This document shows positions 8,533-19,000 of a stretch of DNA of 64,000 nucleotides, in pieces. This stretch comes from Ruminococcaceae bacterium KH2T8 (GTDB lineage: Bacteria > Bacillota > Clostridia > Saccharofermentanales > Saccharofermentanaceae). The notes below the pieces were generated by a model. It ran no database searches and was not told the DNA's origin. It saw nothing but the letters and a program-made list of their open reading frames with translations. Location: positions 186,001 through 250,000 of the forward strand of contig FOIY01000002.1 of the NCBI GenBank assembly GCA_900111435.1, read 5' to 3'. Numbering within the stretch: position 1 is the stretch's first letter; every line of letters starts with the position of its first letter. The position numbers were made by a program, and so were the translations under genes.

Positions 8533-9573
8533 ATGAGATTAGATAAGAAGATAATATTTTCGGTTGCCTGTGCCATGTTTGTTGCGACCGTATCGGGCTT
8601 TGTATTACTGATGTTTGAGCCTTTGGTAAGACCTGTGATACTTGCTGTTATCATAAGTTCCGCTATCTGTGCACTGGTATTCTTTATAGCAAGCATGATC
8701 CTCAGGGATAAGCCTGTAAAGATCAAGGCTCTCGTAACTACTCTGATAGCAATTGTGAGCCTTATTACCGTGTTTGCGACGGTTATCGTTTCAATTGCTC
8801 CGTTGTTTATCTTTCCGATGAATCATGACGAAGAAGCTTACGATGCTCTTATGTCTCTTTCCGAGGAGAGCGGATCAAGGGTCAGCGCAGTTAATGCAGG
8901 CGGGTATAACGGATGGCGTATAAGCGCGAAAGATATCGCGAAAGACGAAAAGCGCCCGGTAGTCATATGTTTCGTAGGTAATGGAATGAACTCATCGGCA
9001 ACAACTCTCAGGGTCTTTAAGAATAAGGATGAGCTCTATAGCGGCTTTGCTGCGACGACGGATTTCGTATGTGTAGACTACCCGGGTTACGGTATCAATG
9101 ACGGAACGCCTACGGGAGATTCCTTAAGAGAGATGGCACTTGCAGTCTATGATGAGGTGGCATCCTGGTCGACGACATCAGAAGTTATCTCTTTCGGATA
9201 TTCGATAGGAACGGGACCGGCGACTTACCTTGCTTCCGAAAGAAATGTAGCGGGTCTTGTCCTCTGGGCACCGTATGCAAACGGATACGATATGTATAAC
9301 AATGTCATCAATGTATTCTACGGACCTTTTAAGCTCATGGTCAGGTTTAAGATGGATTCGGAGAAGTACATCAAGAATGTCGAATGTCCGGTACTTATAC
9401 TGGCTTCGGATGAGGATGAGATAATCCCGTACAGGAGCAGCAGGGAGCTTTTTACTAATGCAGGTCCTACGGCTTCGAACTTCGTAACGGTATCGGGTAT
9501 AGGACATAACGACTTCTGGGAAGATCAGAAGGTTCTGGATAATACTTTCGGATTGATAGAGGAGGCATGCTGA
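8533..9573 (+). CDS. Membrane-anchored alpha/beta hydrolase
   Basis: Serine hydrolase of the alpha/beta fold with three predicted membrane segments in the first 100 residues (about 9-30, 35-57, 66-95), then an extracytoplasmic catalytic domain. The nucleophile elbow is FGYSIGTGPATYL, the acid is probably in ILASDEDEIIPYRSS and the base in GIGHNDFWE. It resembles the BEM46/YqkD-like group, whose substrates are mostly unknown. A small membrane protein follows directly (stop 9573, next ATG 9575), so the two are probably translated together. Confidence 0.8.
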   Translation: MRLDKKIIFSVACAMFVATVSGFVLLMFEPLVRPVILAVIISSAICALVFFIASMILRDKPVKIKALVTTLIAIVSLITVFATVIVSIAPLFIFPMNHDEEAYDALMSLSEESGSRVSAVNAGGYNGWRISAKDIAKDEKRPVVICFVGNGMNSSATTLRVFKNKDELYSGFAATTDFVCVDYPGYGINDGTPTGDSLREMALAVYDEVASWSTTSEVISFGYSIGTGPATYLASERNVAGLVLWAPYANGYDMYNNVINVFYGPFKLMVRFKMDSEKYIKNVECPVLILASDEDEIIPYRSSRELFTNAGPTASNFVTVSGIGHNDFWEDQKVLDNTFGLIEEAC

Positions 9574-9574
9574 T

Positions 9575-9832
9575 ATGCTCGAGATAGGTTCACATCTTAT
9601 AAAGTCACTGATATTCTTTCTGGCGTGTATCTTTGTCGGTGCGGCAGTCCTCGTGATGCTTGCGGGAGGAAGTGCTGCGGCAAGTATACTGGTTCCGGGG
9701 CTCTTTATCCTGATGGCGATCACAGGAGTTGTCCTGACGTTCGTTCCGTTCTTTAAGGATAAGCTGTGGCTTATACCGATAGTCGAGACTGTGATAGGTC
9801 TCGGCACCGCTTTGATAATTCACTTTTTATGA
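9575..9832 (+). CDS. Small membrane protein, unknown
   Basis: 85 residues with three likely membrane segments (about 9-28, 32-53, 60-83) and almost no loops. No recognisable family. Its start follows the hydrolase stop by one base, and it ends before the terminator at 9896, so it belongs to the hydrolase transcript and may be its membrane partner. Confidence 0.65.
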   Translation: MLEIGSHLIKSLIFFLACIFVGAAVLVMLAGGSAAASILVPGLFILMAITGVVLTFVPFFKDKLWLIPIVETVIGLGTALIIHFL

Positions 9833-9895
9833 GTTAGCATATGCAAATGAAAATCAGTGAAGTTCATCGGAGCGCTAAAGCACTAAGATTAAGGG

Positions 9896-9919
9896 GAGAG
9901 GGCAGTTAAATGCCCTCTC
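9896..9919 (+). terminator. Terminator after hydrolase operon
   Basis: 9-bp perfect stem GAGAGGGCA/TGCCCTCTC with a six-base loop, followed by TTGCTGTT. The T-tract is weak, but the position between two units fits. Confidence 0.65.
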
Positions 9920-9925
9920 TTGCTG

Positions 9926-9955
9926 TTGACTTATATCTTGCTAAAAAGGTATGAT
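9926..9955 (+). promoter_or_regulatory. Promoter of fructose-bisphosphate aldolase gene
   Basis: TTGACT (9926-9931), 18 bases, TATGAT (9950-9955). The in-frame ATG at 9951 lies inside the -10 box, which shows that the true gene start is 10008, where AAAGGAG is found 9 bases upstream. Confidence 0.75.
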
Positions 9956-10007
9956 TGATATGCACGGGCATTTGGCCCTTAATTCATTGTCAAAGGAGAT
10001 TTTACCT

Positions 10008-10976
10008 ATGCCATTGGTAACAACTAAGGAAATGTTCAAGAAGGCATATGACGGCGGTTACGCTATCGGTGCTTTCAACGTAAACAACATGGAGATCGTT
10101 CAGGGAATCACAGAGGCAGCAGGAGAGCTTAACAGCCCTGTTATCCTTCAGGTTTCTAAGGGAGCTAGAGCTTACGCTAACCACACATACCTTGTAAAGC
10201 TCGTTGAGGCTGCTGTTATCGAGAATCCTCAGATCCCGATCGCTCTTCACCTTGACCACGGTGATTCTTTCGAGCTCTGCAAGTCCTGCATCGACGGTGG
10301 TTTCACATCCGTTATGATCGATGCTTCCTCTAAGTCTTTCGAGGATAACATCGCTCTTACAAAGCAGGTTGTTGAGTATGCTCACGCTCACGGCGTTGTT
10401 GTTGAGGCTGAGCTTGGTACACTTGCAGGTATCGAGGACGAGGTTGTTGTCGAGTCTGGTAAGGAAGCATATACAAAGCCCGAGGAAGTTGAGGAGTTCG
10501 TTGACAGAACAGGTTGTGACTCTCTTGCTATCGCTATCGGTACATCCCACGGTGCTTACAAGTTCACACCCGAGCAGTGCACAAGAAATGCTGACGGTAT
10601 CCTTGTACCCCCTCCGCTTCGTTTCGACGTTCTTGAGGAGTGCATCAAGAGACTTCCCGGTTTCCCCATCGTACTTCACGGTTCTTCTTCCGTACCTCAG
10701 GAGTTCGTTAAGATGGTTAACGAGAACGGCGGTAAGATGCCTGATGCAGTTGGTATCCCTGAGGAGCAGCTCCGTAAGGCAGCTGAGCTTGCTGTATGTA
10801 AGATCAATATCGACTCCGATATCCGTCTTGCTATGACAGGTAACATCAGAAAGTACTTCAACGAGCATCCCGATCACTTCGATCCCCGTCAGTACCTTAA
10901 GCCCGCTCGTCAGGCTGTTAAGGATATGGTTGCTCACAAGATCGTTCACGTTCTCGGTTCTGACAACAAGATCTGA
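10008..10976 (+). CDS. fba: Class II fructose-1,6-bisphosphate aldolase
   Basis: Zinc-dependent aldolase of glycolysis and gluconeogenesis, splitting fructose 1,6-bisphosphate to DHAP and glyceraldehyde 3-phosphate. The 322 residues contain the zinc ligands in ALHLDHGDSFELCKSCID, EAELGTLAGIED, the phosphate-binding GTSHGAYKF and VLHGSSSVP loops and KINIDSDIR. Length and motifs fit the fbaA/fba class IIB group. The codon use is strongly biased to a few codons (AAG, GAG, GCT, GTT), as in highly expressed genes. Own promoter and terminator, so a monocistronic unit. Confidence 0.95.
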   Translation: MPLVTTKEMFKKAYDGGYAIGAFNVNNMEIVQGITEAAGELNSPVILQVSKGARAYANHTYLVKLVEAAVIENPQIPIALHLDHGDSFELCKSCIDGGFTSVMIDASSKSFEDNIALTKQVVEYAHAHGVVVEAELGTLAGIEDEVVVESGKEAYTKPEEVEEFVDRTGCDSLAIAIGTSHGAYKFTPEQCTRNADGILVPPPLRFDVLEECIKRLPGFPIVLHGSSSVPQEFVKMVNENGGKMPDAVGIPEEQLRKAAELAVCKINIDSDIRLAMTGNIRKYFNEHPDHFDPRQYLKPARQAVKDMVAHKIVHVLGSDNKI

Positions 10977-11001
10977 TAATCAGTTATCTGATGAATTCAC
11001 G

Positions 11002-11030
11002 AGAGCCGCTCTTCGGAGCGGCTCTTTTTA
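11002..11030 (+). terminator. Terminator after fba
   Basis: 10-bp perfect stem AGAGCCGCTC/GAGCGGCTCT closed by a stable TTCG tetraloop, followed by TTTTTA. Confidence 0.93.
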
Positions 11031-11071
11031 TGTCTTGAAACAGCGTATTTTCAGGGTTTTTACAAGATATT

Positions 11072-11099
11072 TTGACTTGCAAAAGATCTGTGGTAAAAT
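11072..11099 (+). promoter_or_regulatory. Promoter for 11106 gene
   Basis: TTGACT (11072-11077), 16 bases, TAAAAT (11094-11099). The transcription start would fall at about 11105-11107, on the ATG itself. Confidence 0.65.
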
Positions 11100-11105
11100 G
11101 CACTC

Positions 11106-11585
11106 ATGATACCTAAGTATGATTTTGACAATTCATATGACAGGCAGCAGACTGACATCGATCGTAAGGTCATGAACAAGACCGATGCAGCTGAGAGAGC
11201 CGGTGTCGTTATAATAACCGATCAGAACAGAAGGGCGGGTGCCAGGAGTAGCCGTTATGGTTCTGTCGAGTTTACTGATGATTCTGCCAGATTCTTAGAA
11301 CCTCTTGAAGACGAGGACCTTATCTCCGGTAAGGTAAAGCCTACTGTAGCAGGATATTATGATACGGGTTATTCGGGAGTTCCCAATGTCTACGATCCTT
11401 CAGCTGACAGGACTACAGGTATCGGTAATATCAATGAGCCCAAGGCGATAGATCTTGGAAAGCTTCCCAAGGATGCTTACGGACTTCCCGATTTCTTTAA
11501 GAATCCCGTTGATCTTACGATCTCGATCGTAGCACTTTCGGCACTGATCATAATCGAGATCATCGGACTTATCGCAGTATTTTGA
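11106..11585 (+). CDS. Tail-anchored membrane protein, unknown
   Basis: 159 residues. The first 135 are polar and probably disordered (many Asp, Arg, Tyr and Gly), and the last 22 form one hydrophobic segment that ends the protein (IVALSALIIIEIIGLIAVF), the pattern of a C-terminal tail anchor. I do not recognise a family. The ATG at 11106 has no ribosome binding site and lies where transcription should begin, so the message may be leaderless; the alternative ATG at 11172 has only a weak AAGG 2 bases upstream. A clear terminator follows. Confidence 0.7.
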   Translation: MIPKYDFDNSYDRQQTDIDRKVMNKTDAAERAGVVIITDQNRRAGARSSRYGSVEFTDDSARFLEPLEDEDLISGKVKPTVAGYYDTGYSGVPNVYDPSADRTTGIGNINEPKAIDLGKLPKDAYGLPDFFKNPVDLTISIVALSALIIIEIIGLIAVF

Positions 11586-11610
11586 TCGAAATTGTTTTTG
11601 TACATAATAA

Positions 11611-11648
11611 AGAGGTTTCCCTTCGTGAAGAACGGAAACCTCTTTTTC
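11611..11648. terminator. Bidirectional terminator between 11106 gene and GH3 gene
   Basis: 10-bp stem AGAGGTTTCC/GGAAACCTCT with a 13-base loop and TTTTTCTTT on the plus side. It separates two convergent genes. Confidence 0.88.
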
Positions 11649-11666
11649 TTTGAGTGATAATATTGC

Positions 11667-13526
11667 TTATCCCTGAAGCGCACTCCAGCCGACATCATGC
11701 CAGCATTCGCCGGTGCCGATCTGATCAACTGACGAATAGTAGGGCATGGGAAGCGTTCCGGAAGGCTCAGCCGCTCCTGTGATCACGTCTACGGCGGCAT
11801 TTCCGCCTTCGGATCCGGGAAGATAGAGCATGATGCATGAATCCCACTGGTCGATATAGTTATCGACTATGACGTTTCTGCCGGCAACGATCAGAGTAAG
11901 AGTAGGAAGACCAGATTCAGCGGCAGTAGTGATGGCACTTGAGTTGGAGCTGAGTCCCAGAGCTCCCGTGATCAAAAGATCTTCAGTATCTCCGTACCAT
12001 TCTGCATAAGGGATCTCACCTATGCAGAGGAGCACCATATCACATGTATCTATCTGGTTTTGATCCGTAACCACTTCAAAGCCGACATCGTTTGCGGCAA
12101 TATAAAGCGCGTCGAGGATAGAATTACCTTCAACAAAATGATCTCCTACATCGGAATCTGTGCCGCCCTGCCACCAGTTGGTCCAGCCGCCGCAAAGAAC
12201 TCCGACATCATCTGCAGCGGGACCCGTAACGAATACTCTCATGCCGGGTTCTATAGTCATATGATCGCCGGCCTTTAAAGGTACGAAAGACTCAGCCGCG
12301 AGCTGACGGGCTACCTCATGAGATCTGTCGCTGTCGTATTCATAAGCAGGATCGATATTCTCGAGGAAAGGATCTTCAAAGAGTCCCGCGTTCTGCTTTA
12401 CGCGGATGATCCTTGTAACCGCATCGTTGATCCTGTCCTCGCTTATAAGGCCTTCATTAACGCCGTCGATAATGTACTGCATTGCGGCTTCGTGCTCGTA
12501 ATCAGTCATAAACATATCGATGCCGGCATTAACACCGAGGATTATATTGTCCTTATATGTTTCGCCCGAGCAGTTCATTATCGAATCCCAGTCTGATAGG
12601 ACTATTCCTTCAAATCCCATATCGTTTTTAAGGATAGAGATATATTCTGCATTCTCGTGCATCTTGGTCACGTCAAGAGAAGAGTGGGACAGCATTATGA
12701 ACTGAACGCCCTCATCGATCAGAGCCTGATATACAGCCAGCTGCTCGGCGATCTGCTCATCCGTCATCTGCGCATCGCCTCTGTCGATATACATCATATC
12801 GGGATTCTCACCTGTGCCGAATACCGTATAGCCGTCACCGAAGAAGTGTTTGGGACATACGAGTACGCCTTGAGAGAGCAACCCTCGTGTATATGCAGTC
12901 GAAAGCGTCGTTATGATCTCGTTATCCGATGAATAGGATTCATATGTACGTCCCCATCTGGGATCCTGAGCTGCGGCAACGCATGGAGCGAAGTTGAGGA
13001 GCATTCCCGTATGTGCGATATCAGATCCGACGAGTTGACCGTATTCTTCGGTGAGCTCGGCGTCGTTAGCAGCACCGATATTTATGTTGTGAGGAAAGAT
13101 CGTACATCCTGAAGCGAAGTTGACTCCGTGGACACTGTCGTTACCGTATATAAAGGGGATACCGGCCTCAGATGCGATAGCATATGACTGATATTCATTG
13201 ACGGTCGCGAACCATTCTTCTGCAGTTGGCATAGGCCAGTCATCAATTCTTGAAAGAATGGAGCCGTAGTCCGTAGTCGACATCTCAGACGGATCAACGT
13301 GATATATGGTAGGCTGCATCATCTGAGCAGCCTTTTGATCGAGCGTCAGTGTCGCGCATATCTCTTCGGGTGTCATTGATGAATATTCACCCGTATTGGC
13401 TTCGATAGCATCGATCACTTCTGACGGTAATGTAGATGAAGTATCTGTCGGGACTGTTTCCGAGCATGCAACGGTTGATGCGAAAGACATCAGCAGCATT
13501 GCAGCTACAGCCTTTTTACTCTTCAT
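11667..13526 (-). CDS. Glycoside hydrolase family 3 lipoprotein (beta-glucosidase-like)
   Basis: Secreted, lipid-anchored GH3 exo-glycosidase, probably acting on beta-linked gluco-oligosaccharides. I start it at the ATG at 13526 (GGAGG 5 bases upstream), not at the longer 13580 start. The N-terminus has Lys residues, a hydrophobic stretch and a lipobox STVAC. The catalytic barrel shows GNDSVHGVN, TIFPHNINIGA, CPKHFFGDG and VLSDWDSI, where Asp 312 is the expected nucleophile. The second GH3 domain follows (VFVTGPAADD, LLCIGEIPYAEW, GSEGGNAAVDV, ISGTLPMPY-like end). At 619 residues it lacks the fibronectin III tail of many GH3 enzymes. It stands alone; the pyrophosphatase gene is divergent. Confidence 0.9.
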   Translation of the reverse strand: MKSKKAVAAMLLMSFASTVACSETVPTDTSSTLPSEVIDAIEANTGEYSSMTPEEICATLTLDQKAAQMMQPTIYHVDPSEMSTTDYGSILSRIDDWPMPTAEEWFATVNEYQSYAIASEAGIPFIYGNDSVHGVNFASGCTIFPHNINIGAANDAELTEEYGQLVGSDIAHTGMLLNFAPCVAAAQDPRWGRTYESYSSDNEIITTLSTAYTRGLLSQGVLVCPKHFFGDGYTVFGTGENPDMMYIDRGDAQMTDEQIAEQLAVYQALIDEGVQFIMLSHSSLDVTKMHENAEYISILKNDMGFEGIVLSDWDSIMNCSGETYKDNIILGVNAGIDMFMTDYEHEAAMQYIIDGVNEGLISEDRINDAVTRIIRVKQNAGLFEDPFLENIDPAYEYDSDRSHEVARQLAAESFVPLKAGDHMTIEPGMRVFVTGPAADDVGVLCGGWTNWWQGGTDSDVGDHFVEGNSILDALYIAANDVGFEVVTDQNQIDTCDMVLLCIGEIPYAEWYGDTEDLLITGALGLSSNSSAITTAAESGLPTLTLIVAGRNVIVDNYIDQWDSCIMLYLPGSEGGNAAVDVITGAAEPSGTLPMPYYSSVDQIGTGECWHDVGWSALQG

Positions 13527-13625
13527 AGGGGCCTCCTGTTTGTAGAATATGACTAAATTATAATTGTTTATGATCATCATTTCTTGTCAAATTCGAATGT
13601 TATTTGTCAGATTCATTCTTTATTG

Positions 13626-13634
13626 TGTTAAAAT
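13626..13634 (+). promoter_or_regulatory. Possible extended -10 promoter for hppA
   Basis: TGTTAAAAT (TGn + TAAAAT at 13629-13634), with TTGTCA 19 bases upstream at 13604. The leader to the ATG at 13739 would be about 100 bases; I see no riboswitch-like fold in it. AAGGAGG precedes the start. Confidence 0.4.
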
Positions 13635-13738
13635 CGAAATGTATATATAAGAGAGAAACAATAGAAGAGAACGAATAAGGGAAACAGACCACACAGTAAC
13701 CAATTGATCCTTAGAATATTATCCAAGGAGGATATCTT

Positions 13739-15841
13739 ATGGTGTATCTGGCTGTTATCATTGTTTCGGTATGTGCACTGGCGTTCGTCGGTTACAATTT
13801 CTTCCGTCTTAAAAAGATGGAGGAAGGTAACGACGAGATGAAGGAGATTGCTGAGATCATCAGACGCGGTGCCAGGACTTTCATGAGAGAAGAGTATAAG
13901 AGGATCGTGCCTGCGATATTGATCGTGGCAGTCCTTATATCGCTCTTTATCGAGAAGACTTGCGGATTGACGTTTATTCTCGGTGCAACGATGAGCAGCC
14001 TTGCCTGTATCATTGGAATGAGAAGTGCGACATATGCCAATGTCAGGACAGCCAATACGGCAGCAAAGACGAAGGATATCGGTCGTACGACACAGACGGC
14101 CCTTAGGGGAGGTAGTATCAGCGGATTATCGGTTCCTGCTTTCGGACTCTTCGGTCTTGTTCTCATATGCATCATCACAGGCGGTGTTAAGAACGATGCG
14201 ACCGGTACGGGATTTTTGGCTAATACTGTTTGTAATCCTTCAGTCATGAGATTTACGACATATTCTCTGGGATGCTCGCTCGTTGCACTCTTTAACCGTG
14301 TTGCCGGCGGTAACTATACGAAGGCAGCTGATATCTCGGCGGATATCGTAGCCAAGATAAGACACGATATGCCCGAGGACGACAGCAGGATGCCTAATAC
14401 GATCGCTGACTTTATAGGTGATAACGTTAACGATATAGCAGGTAACTGTTCGGACCTTCTAGAAAGCTTTGTCGCAACTATATCTGCATGTCTTCTTATC
14501 GCAGGTACTATTGCTGCCGAGTATAACGGATCTGAGGAGATGTTTAATGCTACTGCAATATTCCCGATAATAATCGCTGGAGCAGGACTATTCGGAAGTC
14601 TCCTGAGTATCGCTTTCGCGCTCTTCCATAAGGCGACTGACAAGCCCTCGAGGGAGCTCGACCTTACGACTTATATCTCGGCCGGCTTTGTTATCGTAGT
14701 AAGCTTTGCAGCTTCCAAGATGCTCTTCTCGGAGCTTCAGGTCTATGAAGTATTTAAGTGCGGATGGGCATCCCCATGGATCGCATCATTGCTCGGTATC
14801 ATAAGCGGTGTTGCTATCGGTAAGATCACCGAATATTATACGGGTACTGATTTTAATCCCGTTAAGAGACTTGCCCAGATGGCTACTGAGGGTGAGGCTT
14901 TCGTAGTTACGAAAGGTGATGCCATCGGTTCGAGGTCATGCCTTCTTCCTATCGGTACGATATGTCTTGCGCTCGTTCTTTCGGGTATCCTTTGCGGAAT
15001 ATACGGTATCGCCGTAGCCGCACTCGGAATGCTCAGCTTTGTAGGTACTACGGTGTCTATCGATGCATTTGGCCCTATAGCAGACAATGCAGGAGGTATT
15101 GCAGAGAGCTGTCACCTCGGTGAAGATATCAGAGTCATTACCGATAAGCTCGACGCGGTAGGTAACACGACAGCTGCTATCGGTAAGGGGTTTGCCATTG
15201 GTTCTGCGGCTTTTGCGACAGTTTCTCTCATATTCTCATACGTAGGCAGTTATTCGGAGGGACTTCCTGATCTTAATATCGCAGGCTATATCGTCATCGC
15301 AGGTGCTATCTTTGGTGCGGCGATTATCGAGTTCTTTATAGCGATGCTCTCTGATAATACTATCGACGCAGCCTATAAGATGGCAGATGAAGGCGACAGG
15401 CAGCTGTCTATCCCCGGCGTTCTCGAAGGTACGGTAAAGCCTGATTATGAGAAAGTAATCAGTATGGCTGCTAATCTTGCGCTCAAGAAGATGATCGCGC
15501 CTTCGCTCGTTGCACTTATAGTTCCTGTCATAGGCGGGTTCCTCTTCGGTGTCGAGTTCGTCGGAGGTCTTCTTATCGGAGCAACGATCGTTGCTATCCC
15601 GAGAGCAATTTTCATGGGCAACTCGGGCGGCGCTTTCGATAATGCGAAGAAGTACATAGAGTCCGGTATGCTCGAAGGTCACGGCAAGGGATCTTCGGCG
15701 CATAAGGCTGCAGTCGCAGGCGATACGATAGGTGATACTCGAAAGGATGTCGTAGGTGTAGCACTTGATATCGCCATCAAGCTCATGTCGACCGTAGCGG
15801 TCACACTAGTACCTCTTTTCCTGGCATTTCATATATTCTGA
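13739..15841 (+). CDS. hppA: Membrane-bound ion-translocating pyrophosphatase
   Basis: Integral membrane pyrophosphatase that couples PPi hydrolysis to H+ or Na+ export. The 700 residues contain about 16 hydrophobic segments. The substrate site is clear: GGNYTKAADISADIVAKI, followed by DDSRMPNTIADFIGDNVND, and near the end the AGDTIGDTRKD loop. The stretch GNTTAAIGKGFAIGSAA carries Ala where K+-independent enzymes have Lys, so this is predicted to be the K+-dependent type. Whether it pumps Na+ or H+ cannot be settled by eye. Start at ATG 13739 after AAGGAGGATATCTT. It is a single-gene unit. Confidence 0.95.
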   Translation: MVYLAVIIVSVCALAFVGYNFFRLKKMEEGNDEMKEIAEIIRRGARTFMREEYKRIVPAILIVAVLISLFIEKTCGLTFILGATMSSLACIIGMRSATYANVRTANTAAKTKDIGRTTQTALRGGSISGLSVPAFGLFGLVLICIITGGVKNDATGTGFLANTVCNPSVMRFTTYSLGCSLVALFNRVAGGNYTKAADISADIVAKIRHDMPEDDSRMPNTIADFIGDNVNDIAGNCSDLLESFVATISACLLIAGTIAAEYNGSEEMFNATAIFPIIIAGAGLFGSLLSIAFALFHKATDKPSRELDLTTYISAGFVIVVSFAASKMLFSELQVYEVFKCGWASPWIASLLGIISGVAIGKITEYYTGTDFNPVKRLAQMATEGEAFVVTKGDAIGSRSCLLPIGTICLALVLSGILCGIYGIAVAALGMLSFVGTTVSIDAFGPIADNAGGIAESCHLGEDIRVITDKLDAVGNTTAAIGKGFAIGSAAFATVSLIFSYVGSYSEGLPDLNIAGYIVIAGAIFGAAIIEFFIAMLSDNTIDAAYKMADEGDRQLSIPGVLEGTVKPDYEKVISMAANLALKKMIAPSLVALIVPVIGGFLFGVEFVGGLLIGATIVAIPRAIFMGNSGGAFDNAKKYIESGMLEGHGKGSSAHKAAVAGDTIGDTRKDVVGVALDIAIKLMSTVAVTLVPLFLAFHIF

Positions 15842-15870
15842 TCACAGATATATCAAGCGGGTTGTGACGG

Positions 15871-15900
15871 AGCGGATCTTTATTATCGGATCCGCTTCGT
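15871..15900 (+). terminator. Probable terminator after hppA
   Basis: 8-bp stem AGCGGATC/GATCCGCT with a 10-base loop. The following TCGTTGCGTT is only moderately T-rich. Confidence 0.55.
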
Positions 15901-16008
15901 TGCGTTATAAACCATTTTTACCCAGAAGTTGTAATCACTATGACATTATTCTGCGGTATTATATCTGTTAAAATAAAATATATTATAATATGCACGGAAT
16001 GGACTAAT

Positions 16009-19000
16009 ATGGATTTTGAGTACGCAAACGACGGCTTTTTGCCGTATGAGTCATTTGATTACATATATAAGGACAGGAAGCTTCCGGAGTTCGGCGAAGT
16101 AGAATCGCCCTATCTTCGTGAGATCCAGACCTGGAAATTCTTCCTTGCAAACGGTGAGGGAGAGGTTCCTTTTGGATTTGAGTCTGCTTCTTACGATGAT
16201 TCTGACTGGGATCTTATCAACGTACCTTCCACATGGCAGACTGAAGGCTACGGACTTCCTCAGAACCTTCTTTATAATTATCCGGAAGAATTGGAGAAGA
16301 TCGCCAAGAGAGGCGAAGAATCCATAAGCGATAAGTATCTCGTTCATTCCACCAGTGCCGATTCCGATGAACTCGGTATCTACAGAGCATCCGTTGTATT
16401 CTCTCCCGAGGATATCGACAGAGCTCTCTATCTTGAAGTATCCGGAATCTGCGGCAGCTTTAACGTATACCTTAACGGCGAGCTTCAGAGCGAGTCACGT
16501 TCTGTTCTTACGCATAAGAGGATCCTCTTATCAGGCAGCGCACGTCCCGGTGTCAATCTCCTTACGATCATCGTCAGCAGATGGGACAGGGATAAGAACG
16601 GCAAGATCATCAAGGAACTCATGAACTATGGCTTCAGCGGTATCTTCAGACCGATCTATATCGTTGCTGAGCCGCTCCTCGAGATCAGTAATCTTCATCT
16701 GAAGATATCTAACGTTCCCGAGGCTTATGTCGATCAGCTAGCGCTCTCCGATCCTAATTCCAAGGACTTAGTCGTACATAACGAGAATAATAACGGAAAG
16801 ATCACCAGAGGTAATTATCAGGTGAGGGCAGACTTCAGGATCCGTAACCATACGGACTACATGATGCCTTATGCCGTTAGAGTATCCGTAATGGAGGCGA
16901 GGAGCGAATATGATCCTTATAAGCTTCCGTACGCAAAGATAAATATGCAGACAGGTGTTAGCGGTACGATCGACGCCAACAGCGAGACACGCGATACATC
17001 CGAGTTCGTTGCTTTGGATGTCGCTCAGTGGACTGATGCTACGCCCGTTCAGTACGATATCATCCTCGAGCTTCTCGATTCCGAGAACAGGATCATCTGC
17101 GTTAAGAAGAGAAGATTCGGTTTCAGATCTACCGAAGTTATTCTCGATAAGTTCAATATCAATGATAAGACGCTTCCGTTGAAGCTCGTAAAGTATTACG
17201 AGTTTGATCCTCAGGGCGGTATCTCGGTTCCCATGGACAGGTTCCGTCAGGATATCATCCTCATGAAGAGATGCGGTATCAACGGTATCATCAGTCAGGG
17301 ATTCCCTTTGGGCGAAGATATGCTCAATCTCTGCGATGAGTATGGTATCTATGTTATCGCCTGCGCCGATAAGCGTTATATGGCAGATTATGTTGAGTGC
17401 TGCATGAACCATCCTTCGGTCATCATGTGGAGCTTTAATGATTACGGATTCGATGCCGTAGAGTGCGGCAAGGTAAAGAGCAAACTTCAGGTCATCGATG
17501 ATACGAGACCCTGGTACTGCGCCGCGGATGCCCAGAAGAAGGTATCTGACCTTTCGGCTTTTCCTAACGAAGCCGGTGTTGTATTCGGACCCTGGGAGGA
17601 TCTTTGCCTCGATCGTAAGTATATCTTCGAGAAGAACAAGATCGGTAAGAATCTCTTTGAGACAGTACCCGGTCGTACGAGATTCCCAGATGACAGCGCT
17701 ATGTATAAGTGGATCCACCATGCGGATCTTGTAGGCGGTAAGATGAAGGAGAACAGCAGTATCGGTCAGGGTATCGTTGATGCTGATCGTAATCCTCATC
17801 CCATCTATATGGATATCAAGAAGCAGTGTCAGGGTATCAGCATCTTTGCTTCTCCTGATGATGCTACGACTCTTACAATGAGAAATATGCATCCTTTCGC
17901 ATATTCTCCCGAAACTGTACTCGAGTGGAAGGTCCTTCTCGGCGGTAATACGATCATGAGCGGTAAGGGTAACATCAACGAGATCGAACCCTACGGCATG
18001 AGGACCTTGAGATTTCCTCTCAATATCCAGAAGTATCTTGAGGACGGATGGGCAGAGGGGAGACCTGAGCTTATCGAGATGTATATGTCGGCGCTGTCGC
18101 ATGAGATCGTATTCGATATCAGCCTGAAGCTCGCTAAGGATACATACTACGCATCTGAAGGCTATGAGGTAGCGTTCTATCAGGACGTTCTTTCGGCTCA
18201 GTCAGGTAATCCTGCCGTATCTTCCGTAGAATCGGGAAAGAGTGCTTCTGACAGTGCACAGGCTCTTATCGGTGCTTCCGTATCGAAGTATCAGGATAAG
18301 AAGATCGTTCCTCAGATCGAGGCTCCCGACAACGACGGCGTTCTTACCGTTATGGATGAGATGGCTGTTCCCGAGGAGATCATGATCGCAGACGCAGTAA
18401 ATATCCCTGATGAGTTCGTAACAGAAGAGACGGACGTTACAGACCTTATAAATGAATTCTCTATCGAGGCTCTTCCTAAAGCTCTTAAGGTCGGAAATGA
18501 CGACATGAAGATCACCTTTGACAGGGATACGGGTGCCGTCTGCGGTATCAAGGTAGGAGATACCGAGTTCCTCAAAGGCAGCTTTATGCCGAGCTTCTAC
18601 AGATGCCCTTCAAATATCGACCGTACTGACAGGAGCTTTGTCCTTGCGAAGACTATCTTCTCCAAGGAGAGCGACTACGAGCAGATCCAGCAGTCGATAG
18701 AGTTCGCAGGATGCAGCTACGGTCTTAAGGATGGTGTATTCACATTTATCTCAAGATATAAGTCTTTCGCCATGAAGGGTGAGATCCTCGTCGCTTACGA
18801 AGTTCCGGCTTCCGATGAGCTCAATATCACTTTGAGCTTTACGCCTAAGTATGACATGGTTAGATACGGCTTCAGAGTTCCCGTAAATAAGGATAGGATC
18901 CTCTGCACATGGTACGGAAGAGGTCCCGGTGAGTCTTACTACGATCGTAAGAATGCTACAAGACTCGGTGTCTATGCCGCAGGTGTCGACAAGATCTATC

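Noticed and set aside
9951-10976. Aldolase start at 9951
   Set aside because: This ATG lies inside the -10 box of a strong promoter; AAAGGAG supports the ATG at 10008.
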